A stretch of 64,000 nt of DNA. Origin: Shouchella rhizosphaerae. GTDB taxonomy: Bacteria; Bacillota; Bacilli; Bacillales; Bacillaceae_D. A program made the translations under genes and the position numbers. The notes below the pieces were generated by a model, which was not told the DNA's origin, did no database searches, and saw nothing but the letters and a program-made list of their open reading frames with translations. The stretch is from the NCBI RefSeq assembly GCF_900142675.1, contig NZ_FRBS01000006.1, positions 186,001 to 250,000 on the forward strand, read 5' to 3'. The number at the start of each line of letters is the position of its first letter. Position 1 is the stretch's first letter. Positions 16,766 through 23,838 of the stretch are shown here, one piece after another.

Positions 16766-18496
16766 ATGAAAAGATTTAGGAATAGAATCTTAGTTAAATT
16801 AACTGCTTTGCTTGTAGCATGTGTGCTAATGACAAGTTTAGCAATTGGCACTACTACGTATACGTTAGCGAAAAATCAACTGATTGACGCGGGCATGCTT
16901 GATATGAAACATACTGTCGATGCAGCGCTGCCTCTATTAACAGCCATACAAGAGGATATCGAGAATGGCACAATATCGCTAGAAGAAGGGCAGGAACGGG
17001 CACGTTTGCTGATTTCTGGACCTAAAACAGAAAACGGATATGAGCATTCCAAATCGCTGTTTTCTTATAAATCAGACGGATATATGGTAGCGTATACAGA
17101 AGATTACGCAACCCAACTTCACCCTACTAATGAGATCGGTGAAATTCCGGAAGACACGACAAATCGGGAACAATTTGTCGAAAGTGCTAGAAAGGAAAAT
17201 GTAGAAGATCGGTTTACGTTTTATAATCGTGTTGAAGACGGTGTACAAGTAAAAAAAATCAGCTACATGACATACTTCGAACCTTGGGGCTGGCATATTG
17301 GCATGACGGCAACTGAAAGCGAATTTTATAGCGACATTCAAGAGCTTGGTTATTATATAACGGCATTAACAGCTATCGTCTCCATTGCAGCATTGCTTGC
17401 CGCTTATTGGCTTATCCGCAAAAGAGTGCAAACGCTGGAAACAGTGGCGACTGCGGCAGCTGCAATTGCTGACGGCGACATTTCCTACTCGAACTTGCCA
17501 GAGTCCAACGACGAGATTGGCCGGTTAGGTCGGTCATTCAATACAATGACGACCCAATTGAAAAAATTGGTTGCTGATTTGCAGCAATCTGGCATCAATG
17601 TCCTCGATCGGGCCTCGGACTTGTCAGCAGTAGCAGAAGAGACATCAGCAACGGCCCAAGAGATGCTTTTAGCTGTTAATGAAATCGGGTCAGGAACGCA
17701 AGATCAAGCCATCCAACTGGAAAAAGCCAATGAGCAAGTCGGGGAATTGAACCAGTCGATTCAATCAATCAACGAGCAAAAGCAAAAAGTGGTGGAAACA
17801 TCCGTTGAGTCTTCCATTGCTTCTGCAAAAGGAAGAGAAATGGTTTCCCACTTGGAACAGTCCCATTCCAATTCCCACCAAGCGTCAGAAGATATCAGCA
17901 TCGGCATTACTAAATTATATGGAAAAATCCAAGACATTTCGCGAGTAACGCAAGTGATTAATGGCATCGCCGAGCAGACGAATCTTTTAGCTTTAAACGC
18001 AAGCATTGAAGCAGCCCAGGCAGGAGAACATGGCAATGGCTTTGCCGTCGTTGCTGGAGAAGTACGCAAGCTTGCGAAACAGGCGAATACGCGTACAGCT
18101 GAAATAAAAGAGGTCATCTCTGGAGTTGAACACGAGATGGAGCAAATCATCATGCTAATCGGACAAACGGGCAACTACTCAGATGAATTAAAAGAAGCAG
18201 TCAAACAAACAGCAGAAGTATTCACAGGGATCGAAGCTTCTATTCAAAAGACAAGCGGCGCCATTTATATTATCGAAAATGAAATGGAAAATATTACAGG
18301 TCAAGCAAAAACGATGACTTTCTCGGTGGAACAAGCGTTAAGTGTAGCAGAAGAGACAGCCGCATCCGTTGAAGAAATCACAGCCTCCTTTGATGAACAA
18401 GGAACGGCCTTAGAAACGATCGCCACCGCCGCAGAAAAATTAACAGCTCTAAACCAGCAAATGAATGACGATTTAGCTTATTATAAAACAGAATAA
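16766..18496 (+). CDS. Methyl-accepting chemotaxis protein with Cache sensor
   Basis: A transmembrane chemoreceptor of 576 residues. TM1 is at about 8-32, a single-Cache type extracellular domain runs to about 190 (EPWGWHIGMTATESEF near its end), TM2 is near 195-215, then HAMP (to about 275) and a long signalling coiled coil with the hairpin tip VINGIAEQTNLLALNASIEAAQAGE. I took the second ATG because GGGGGAGGG directly abuts the first. Ligand unknown; position after the CitMHS operon makes an organic acid possible, but this is only proximity. No convincing sigma-D promoter was found in the 174-base gap upstream. Confidence 0.93.
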   Translation: MKRFRNRILVKLTALLVACVLMTSLAIGTTTYTLAKNQLIDAGMLDMKHTVDAALPLLTAIQEDIENGTISLEEGQERARLLISGPKTENGYEHSKSLFSYKSDGYMVAYTEDYATQLHPTNEIGEIPEDTTNREQFVESARKENVEDRFTFYNRVEDGVQVKKISYMTYFEPWGWHIGMTATESEFYSDIQELGYYITALTAIVSIAALLAAYWLIRKRVQTLETVATAAAAIADGDISYSNLPESNDEIGRLGRSFNTMTTQLKKLVADLQQSGINVLDRASDLSAVAEETSATAQEMLLAVNEIGSGTQDQAIQLEKANEQVGELNQSIQSINEQKQKVVETSVESSIASAKGREMVSHLEQSHSNSHQASEDISIGITKLYGKIQDISRVTQVINGIAEQTNLLALNASIEAAQAGEHGNGFAVVAGEVRKLAKQANTRTAEIKEVISGVEHEMEQIIMLIGQTGNYSDELKEAVKQTAEVFTGIEASIQKTSGAIYIIENEMENITGQAKTMTFSVEQALSVAEETAASVEEITASFDEQGTALETIATAAEKLTALNQQMNDDLAYYKTE

Positions 18497-18502
18497 TATA
18501 CA

Positions 18503-18531
18503 TTGACAGACAGCTATTTCACCAGTATAGT
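18503..18531 (+). promoter_or_regulatory. Strong sigma-A promoter of the leader region
   Basis: TTGACA (18503-18508) and TATAGT (18526-18531) are separated by exactly 17 bases. Transcription would start near 18538, over 500 bases before the MATE gene. Confidence 0.8.
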
Positions 18532-18562
18532 AAGATTACTTGAAAGAGGAGGGGTTTAAACG

Positions 18563-18598
18563 ATGCGCAGCCAGATTGGATTTGTTTTGGACACGTAA
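18563..18598 (+). CDS. Possible 11-residue leader peptide
   Basis: A short reading frame MRSQIGFVLDT with a near-ideal SD (AGAGGAGGGG) 8 bases before its ATG. It starts about 25 bases after the expected transcription start and is followed by hairpins and two intrinsic terminators ahead of an efflux gene. That layout is typical of ribosome-mediated attenuation of resistance genes such as bmrCD or erm leaders (family knowledge). The peptide itself matches nothing I know. Confidence 0.5.
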   Translation: MRSQIGFVLDT

Positions 18599-18606
18599 TT
18601 TCATAG

Positions 18607-18727
18607 TTCAAGGCTCTGCATGCTGCAGAGTAAACGGAATCCGTCTGTCTGTCCAAGTTTATAACTTTTCTACGGGGCTTGTAAAAAGAACTTGAAGAAA
18701 GGCGGATACGTCTGCCTTTCTTTTTTT
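18607..18727 (+). terminator. Structured leader with intrinsic terminator 1
   Basis: Three elements can fold in order: TTCAAG (18607) with CTTGAA (18691) as a closing stem; CTCTGCA-TGC-TGCAGAG (18614-18630); AAGTT-TAT-AACTT near 18656. Directly after comes the terminator GAAAGGCGGA-TACG-TCTGCCTTTC (18697-18720) with seven T residues. The terminator is certain in form; the upstream fold is my reading. Confidence 0.7.
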
Positions 18728-18764
18728 AGGGCGTCTTCCCAATAGTAAAGCCGTTTACGTTAAG

Positions 18765-18793
18765 CTGCAGAACAGGCATTCTGCAGTTTTTTT
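18765..18793 (+). terminator. Intrinsic terminator 2 of the leader region
   Basis: CTGCAGAA and TTCTGCAG pair perfectly over a 6-base loop and are followed by TTTTTTT. It lies only 38 bases past terminator 1, with no gene between. The stretch 18794-19056 has no gene; it holds a weakly placed TATAAT at 18892, a repeat of CTGTCTGTCCA (18645 and 18954) and a small hairpin CTTGCT-AAGC-AGCAAG at 18982. Confidence 0.8.
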
Positions 18794-19056
18794 GTATGGT
18801 TAGGGCCGTAAGGGTTAATGGAGTCGGCCTTCTAGACAGATTCTGTACTTGTGTGCCCCAACATTTCATTAGTATACGGTGTTTCCCTCCCTATAATTAG
18901 GTAGAAGGAAAAACACGCTCCTCATGGAGAACATATTAGAGTCAAACTTTTGGCTGTCTGTCCATCAATAACTAAAGCTAGCTTGCTAAGCAGCAAGTTG
19001 AGGAAAAAGGGGAGATGGCAAAGAGCTCTTAGGTTAAAAGGAAAAGGACGGTTCAT

Positions 19057-19143
19057 ATGAAAAGCAAGGAGCGTTTTCCTCCAATGCTTGAGGATGTTAA
19101 CCGTTTAATGGAAGGATTTTATCATGAAACAGACGAACAATAG
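19057..19143 (+). CDS. Possible 28-residue ORF overlapping the MATE start
   Basis: An ATG at 19057 with AAAAGGACG upstream opens a 28-codon frame (begins MKSKERFPPMLEDVN) that runs 20 bases into the MATE gene in another frame and stops at TAG. It could couple translation to the MATE gene, whose SD lies inside it. No homologue recognised; it may equally be a chance frame. Confidence 0.3.
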   Translation: MKSKERFPPMLEDVNRLMEGFYHETDEQ

Positions 19144-20494
19144 CACAAAGTTAGGAAACGAACCGATCGGAAAATTGCTTCGAGATCTATCGGTTCCAGC
19201 CATGATCGGTATGTTTGTCATGGCGTTTTACAATGTCGTCGACGTTCTCTTTATTTCCTATGGTGTTGGCATTGAAGCGGTGGCGGGTCTAACGATTGCT
19301 TTCCCCGTCATGATGATCATGATGGCGGTCTCGGCAGCTGTGGGAATTGGCGGCGCGTCTGTCATTTCTAGAAGGCTAGGAGAAAACAGGCACGAAGACG
19401 CCAATCGCGTGTTCGGTACAGTGCTTGCGCTCATTGTAGTCATGAGCGTCGCCGGTTTAATCACGGCGCTATTTTTTCTGGATGATTTGCTTGTCTTATT
19501 CGGCGCCACTCCGGATATTTTGCCGTATTCCTATGACTACATGTTCCCGATCATGCTAGGTACGGTATTCTTTGCTTTTACATTTGCAACAAATAATATT
19601 ATTCGTTCGGAAGGAAACGCTCGGTTTGCGATGGTGACGATGGTCATTCCGGCCATTCTGAATATCATTCTCGACCCCATTTTCATTTTTGCTCTCGATA
19701 TGGGCGTTAAAGGGGCAGGCGTCGCCACGGTTGTTGCCCAAGGAGCGGTGAGCTTCTTTATTTTGCGGTATTACGTTAAAGGTGAAAGTTCGTTGCGCCT
19801 AAGTTGGACAAGCGTGTCTCTGCGGTTTTCTGTCGTAAAGGAAATTTTGTCTGTCGGCTTTCCTGCATTTGTCCAACAAGCATCAGGGAGTTTGATGATG
19901 ATCGCCATCAACGCGATGCTCATTCAACATGGAAGCGATATGCACGTCGGTGTATTTGGCATCATCCAGCGGATTATGATGTTTACGGTGATGCCGATGA
20001 TTGGCGTTATGCAAGGAATGATGCCGATTGTCGGTTACAATTATGGAGCCAAACAATTTGCGCGAATGCGTGAGACCATTTGGCTGACATTAAAAGTCGT
20101 GGTCGCCTGTTCGATTGGCGTTGTCTTTATTATGATGGCTTTCCCAGCTCTTTCGATGCGAATTTTCACGACAGACCCTCTTGCGATTGAGACAGGCACA
20201 ACAGCGATGAGAATCATGTTCGCTGGTTTCTTTCTTGCTGGCGTACAAGTGGTCGCCGGCGGTTTGTACCAAGCTCTTGGCAAACCAATCCCTGCCTTGA
20301 TTTTATCACTGTCACGGCAAATCATTTTCCTAATTCCCCTTGTGTTGTTGCTGCCTCAATATATGGGCATCACCGGCGTGTTCTTAGCATTTCCTATTGC
20401 CGATTTGCTATCGTTTATCCTTGCGACATTTTTGCTGTACCGAGACCGCGATACCATTTTAGTAATAGGCAAACAAGAACAGCAAGGAGTTTAA
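19124..20494 (+). CDS. MATE family multidrug efflux transporter (MepA-like)
   Basis: A 456-residue cation-coupled exporter in two six-helix halves. Visible family features: the start motif GKLLRDLSVPAMIGMF in variant form, PVMMIMMAVSAAVGIGGAS, NIILDPIFIFALDMGVKGAG in the first half, and GVMQGMMPIVGYNYGAK followed by RMRETIWLTL in the second. This places it with MepA-type proteins. AAGGA lies 8 bases before the ATG. It is alone downstream of the leader region and closed by its own terminator. Substrates are not predictable; the attenuator-like leader suggests induction by a translation-inhibiting drug. Confidence 0.92.
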   Translation: MKQTNNSTKLGNEPIGKLLRDLSVPAMIGMFVMAFYNVVDVLFISYGVGIEAVAGLTIAFPVMMIMMAVSAAVGIGGASVISRRLGENRHEDANRVFGTVLALIVVMSVAGLITALFFLDDLLVLFGATPDILPYSYDYMFPIMLGTVFFAFTFATNNIIRSEGNARFAMVTMVIPAILNIILDPIFIFALDMGVKGAGVATVVAQGAVSFFILRYYVKGESSLRLSWTSVSLRFSVVKEILSVGFPAFVQQASGSLMMIAINAMLIQHGSDMHVGVFGIIQRIMMFTVMPMIGVMQGMMPIVGYNYGAKQFARMRETIWLTLKVVVACSIGVVFIMMAFPALSMRIFTTDPLAIETGTTAMRIMFAGFFLAGVQVVAGGLYQALGKPIPALILSLSRQIIFLIPLVLLLPQYMGITGVFLAFPIADLLSFILATFLLYRDRDTILVIGKQEQQGV

Positions 20495-20498
20495 AGTA

Positions 20499-20539
20499 AA
20501 CAAGCATGGTCCGGCGCTTTTCGGATCATGCTTGTTTTT
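20499..20539 (+). terminator. Terminator after the MATE gene
   Basis: A 15-base stem, AACAAGCATGGTCCG with CGGATCATGCTTGTT (one G-U pair), and a T run. The broken lipoprotein copy begins a few bases later. Confidence 0.93.
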
Positions 20540-20550
20540 AAAACCAACGT

Positions 20551-20976
20551 GGCGACCATTATGAAAAATTGCGTTTTGCGTATGAGAGTGAGGAGGAAAA
20601 TCGCGGATATACAGGGAATTTTCAATACCAATACGGGGGAAATTTTAAAAAAACTGACCACTGACCGCATCTTAGTTAATCTAAGGTGGAGATGGGATTA
20701 CGAAGAAGAATGGAATGAGATTGAAGAAGATGAGAGCATGATTTTTTATGGGGCAAAAAAAATGGCGCAAAATGAATTGTTGTAATAGGATATAAAGTTT
20801 CTACAAAACAAGCCCCTCAGGTCATAGAATTTGTGCACGATGTAAGCTGCGTAAACAAACAGGTTAAAGGATTTGAGATTCATTTAGAAGAGGAAAAACA
20901 GTTTGCCCTTGAGTGGGTGAAATCAATTCAATTTTCTTGGAACTCGTAGCGAGGGCGACGAGGCGGTAGCGAATGA
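20551..20976 (+). pseudogene. Broken copy of the tandem lipoprotein family
   Basis: Homologous to the last ~150 residues of the lipoproteins at 22247 and 23140, but in pieces: frame 1 gives GDHYEKLRFAYESEEENRGY, a shift near 20650 leads to RWRWDYEEEWNE in frame 2, and a second shift after an eight-A run near 20760 leads to GYKVSTKQAPQVIEF and EWVKSIQFSW in frame 3. The signal peptide and first ~85 residues are absent; the copy starts right after the MATE terminator. It is non-functional as read. Sequence divergence from the two intact copies is clearly larger than between them. Confidence 0.85.
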
Positions 20977-21004
20977 TTCTTTGAAAGGTGGTCTAAATAA
21001 AAGG

Positions 21005-21559
21005 ATGGACATGTCTGCTATCCCATTTAATTTAGGTTTTTATTTTGATGAAAATTTGCGAGAAGTTCCTCTGTCAAAAGCTGAAATGATGAAAGGTATC
21101 GAATTTCTAAAAAAACAAATACCAATATTCCAGAACGATAAAAACGAAGTAGCAAAAATCTATGGATTAATGGGCGTTTATTTGCGGATTGTTAAAGAAT
21201 TGGAAGAAAGTAAAAAATATTTAAGGTTAGCGATTCAAACATATGAAAGCACAAGTAATGACAATAGCTTGTTTGTTAATAAACTACGTTTGGCCCACAC
21301 ATATCAATGGCAGAAAGACTTTTATACGTCTAATCAAATGTTTAAGAAACTGATGGAAGAAGCCGAAATATGTGATGAACGTCGGGGTATACTAGATTTT
21401 GTTTATCAACATTATGCCAAAAATTTGTTTGACCAAGAAATTTACGATCTTGCTATAAGTTATTTTCACAAAGCCTTAAATTTAAGAATTCAGAAGGGGC
21501 AAAAAGACTTAATAGAATCAACCGAATACGCCATTCATATTTGCAAGGGAAAATTGTGA
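21005..21559 (+). CDS. TPR-repeat protein, function unknown
   Basis: A 184-residue soluble, mostly helical protein with tetratricopeptide-like units (AKIYGLMGVYLRIVKELEES, NKLRLAHTYQWQKDFYTSNQ, HYAKNLFDQEIYDLAISYFH). There is no signal peptide or catalytic motif. The start is uncertain: ATG at 21005 abuts AAAAGG, ATG at 21011 has better spacing, and an in-frame TTG lies at 20981. Base composition is more A/T-rich than the sugar operons nearby, which fits recent arrival. It sits between a broken and two intact lipoprotein genes. A scaffold or regulatory role is only what TPR folds allow. Confidence 0.7.
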   Translation: MDMSAIPFNLGFYFDENLREVPLSKAEMMKGIEFLKKQIPIFQNDKNEVAKIYGLMGVYLRIVKELEESKKYLRLAIQTYESTSNDNSLFVNKLRLAHTYQWQKDFYTSNQMFKKLMEEAEICDERRGILDFVYQHYAKNLFDQEIYDLAISYFHKALNLRIQKGQKDLIESTEYAIHICKGKL

Positions 21560-21667
21560 CTCACACTCGCCAAAAACACAACAAATAGACATACCGTGCA
21601 ATGAGAATGAGGCATCTCATTACGTTTCCTATCGATTATATAGAGTGTTGATTATTTGGGAGATGCG

Positions 21668-22069
21668 TCAATTGAATAGCGATTGAACTTTTAAAGCAAC
21701 TTCACTGGGTCTAACATCAATCAATGATAAACTTTCTATATCTACCCACATTGGCAAGTACGTTCCGCTATCTCTATTTTTGTCCAGGTATTCTTCCCCT
21801 TGTCCAGTTCCTAAAGTTCCAGAAATAATTTCAGACAGAAAAAAATATTGAGTTCCGTTGAATTCAATTTTGGAAATACACTCATTAATTTTTACGTCGA
21901 CTCCTAACTCCTCCAATGCTTCTCTTTTGGCACCGGCTTCTGGTGTTTCCCCTGGCTCTATTCCACCACCAGGGAAAACATAATACATAGCATCATCTCT
22001 AATTCTTTGAATTAAAACGACTTTCTCATCTTTTATTATGACCACCGAACTTCTATCTCTCATAGACAA
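21668..22069 (-). CDS. Nudix hydrolase
   Basis: A 133-residue Nudix-fold protein that would hydrolyse a nucleoside diphosphate linked to another group. The full Nudix box is present, GGIEPGETPEAGAKREALEE followed by LGV, fitting Gx5Ex7REUxEExGU. The start MSMRDRSSVVIIKDEKVVLI follows an AGAGGGA SD on the minus strand. No partner gene or distinctive extra domain points to a substrate. Its neighbours are of the accessory lipoprotein block, and it is transcribed against them, so it probably is a separate passenger. Confidence 0.9.
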   Translation of the reverse strand: MSMRDRSSVVIIKDEKVVLIQRIRDDAMYYVFPGGGIEPGETPEAGAKREALEELGVDVKINECISKIEFNGTQYFFLSEIISGTLGTGQGEEYLDKNRDSGTYLPMWVDIESLSLIDVRPSEVALKVQSLFN

Positions 22070-22149
22070 TTCCCTCTGTTATTCATCATTCGGAAAATTC
22101 CGGTGAAAAAAGTTTAACACAGGTGATTTCCATTGAGAACATCCAGCTA

Positions 22150-23475
22150 GTTCAAACCTCACAAGTCTTATATAAGTGTCATTATTTTCATATTTATGTT
22201 AAAAATGATGAAAAAACGGGTAGTGAGTCCTAAGGAGTCGAGCAGAATGGACAAAAGCAAGACATTGCTGGTAGTTGTCATTGCCATCATGGCAGGAGGA
22301 TGTGGCCAAATGGGTAGCTCACCAGAAGAAGAACCAGAAAAAACACCAGCAGAAATGGACCCGGCAGACTTGCCGCAAATTGATGCGTTTCAAAATGAGT
22401 ATTCCCGAGAAATGATGGTGTCGACCGAGCCAGTAGCGGATGGGTATTATTTAATGCGCTCAAAAATCGGCGCCTTTACGATTTGGTTTCCAGAAGAGGC
22501 CGTGTTTATGGACAATGCGTCTGGCGTTGATGGGGATCATTATGAAAAAATTAGTTTTGCTTATGAAAGTGAAGAGGAAAACCGGGGATATGTAGTTGGT
22601 TTTCAGTATAACTATGGAGGAAACGCAAAAAAACCAGAACGGCTTTTGGATAACTTAAGGGGACGATGGGATTATGAGGAGGAGTGGATAGAAGTTGAGG
22701 ATGAACACGGTCTTACATACTATGGGTCTACAATAGAAGATTTTAAAGGCTATCAAAATTACGTTTTTATGGGGTACAAAGTGTCATTCCAGGAAGCTCC
22801 TCAAGCAATGGAGTTTCTATATGTCGTTTCATGTTTAGATAAAGAAGCAGAAAGTTGCGAAATAGATTTTTCAAAAGAAGAAGCATATATACTCCAGTGG
22901 GTAAAGTCGATTCAGTTTTCAGGTACTCGTGGCGATGGAGGCGAGACGGATGGCGAATGACGAACTCTTAAAAAGACAAACCGATAAGAAAGCAGAATCT
23001 AATAGCTTCTTCTCTCTCCAATCGCTTTCCAGTAACGCCCATAGGTATAACCTCACAAGTCTTATGTCAGTGTCATTATTTTCATATTTATGTTAAGAAT
23101 GATAAAAAAGCGGTAGTGAGGCCTAAGGAGTCGAGCAGAATGGACAAAAGCAAGACATTGCTGGCAGTTGTCATTGCCATGATGTTAGGAGGTTGTGGCC
23201 AAATGGGTAGCTCACCAGAAGAAGAACCAGAAAAAACGCCAGCGGAAATGGACCCGGCAGACTTGCCGCAAATTGATGCGTTTCAAAATGAGTATTCCCG
23301 AGAAATGATGGTATCGACAGAACCAGTGGCGGACGGGTATTATTTAATGCGCTCGAAAATCGGCGTTTATACGATTTGGTTTCCAGAAGAGGCCGTGTTT
23401 ATGGACAATGCATCTGGAATTGATGGAGACCATTATGAAAAAATTAGTTTTGCTTATGAAAGTGAAGAAGAAAAT
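22150..23475 (+). repeat. Tandem duplication covering promoter region and lipoprotein 5' halves
   Basis: About 420 bases near 22150-22570 and 23045-23475 are almost identical, including the non-coding lead (CCTCACAAGTCTTAT, then TTTTCATATTTATGTTAA), the SD TAAGGAG and the first ~105 codons. Beyond that the two coding sequences diverge sharply. Each copy therefore has its own regulatory lead. Confidence 0.85.
22247..22960 (+). CDS. Lipoprotein, tandem paralogue 1
   Basis: A 237-residue exported protein: signal segment with the Cys in MAGGCGQMG, an acidic Pro/Glu linker (EEEPEKTPAEMDPADLP), then a globular domain (MRSKIGAFTIWFPEEAVFMD). The start at 22247 has TAAGGAG 9 bases upstream. The lipobox is slightly off standard (A-G-G-C). 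The N-terminal half is near-identical to the next gene; the C-terminal half varies (RWDYEEEW and QWVKSIQF are kept). Together with the lipase-like protein downstream this resembles tandem immunity lipoproteins of type VII lipase toxins. Function is inferred only from that layout. Confidence 0.75.
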   Translation: MDKSKTLLVVVIAIMAGGCGQMGSSPEEEPEKTPAEMDPADLPQIDAFQNEYSREMMVSTEPVADGYYLMRSKIGAFTIWFPEEAVFMDNASGVDGDHYEKISFAYESEEENRGYVVGFQYNYGGNAKKPERLLDNLRGRWDYEEEWIEVEDEHGLTYYGSTIEDFKGYQNYVFMGYKVSFQEAPQAMEFLYVVSCLDKEAESCEIDFSKEEAYILQWVKSIQFSGTRGDGGETDGE

Positions 23476-23838
23476 TGGGGATATATAGCTGATTTTGAAT
23501 ATTTCTATAGCGGTAGCGCGAATCGGCCAGAAAACAAATTAGAACGTTTGCGAAGAAGGTGGGATTTTGAGGGAGAATGGAAAGAACTCAAAGACGGTAA
23601 GACCACTCTATATTACGGGGTAAAGGAAAACGAAACCGAATACGGATTAGAAGTAGTGATTATTGGTTTTAAAGTATATGAAAGCGGGGTACCTCAGGCA
23701 ACCGAATTTTCCTATATTGCCTCTTGTGTGGATAATAATCTAGATACTTGTCAAGTTCATCTAGACGAAGAAGAGGCTTTTGTACGTACGTGGGTGGAAT
23801 CAATTGAATACACTCAAAGGGAGGAACACGATGGTTAA
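23140..23838 (+). CDS. Lipoprotein, tandem paralogue 2
   Basis: A 232-residue paralogue of the preceding lipoprotein with a better lipobox (MMLGGC). Residues 1-110 are nearly the same as paralogue 1, the rest differs, with RRRWDFEGEW and RTWVESIEY at matching places. The ATG at 23140 has the same TAAGGAG lead. Its end overlaps the start of the large lipase-like gene by eight bases, so the two are translationally coupled. This makes it the likelier cognate partner of that protein, if the toxin/immunity reading is right. Confidence 0.77.
   Translation: MDKSKTLLAVVIAMMLGGCGQMGSSPEEEPEKTPAEMDPADLPQIDAFQNEYSREMMVSTEPVADGYYLMRSKIGVYTIWFPEEAVFMDNASGIDGDHYEKISFAYESEEENWGYIADFEYFYSGSANRPENKLERLRRRWDFEGEWKELKDGKTTLYYGVKENETEYGLEVVIIGFKVYESGVPQATEFSYIASCVDNNLDTCQVHLDEEEAFVRTWVESIEYTQREEHDG

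Noticed and set aside
18601-18730. Guanidine-I (ykkC) or other known riboswitch before the MATE gene
   Set aside because: I looked for the conserved ykkC-type segments because such RNAs often control efflux genes and did not find them; only the general stem and terminator layout fits.
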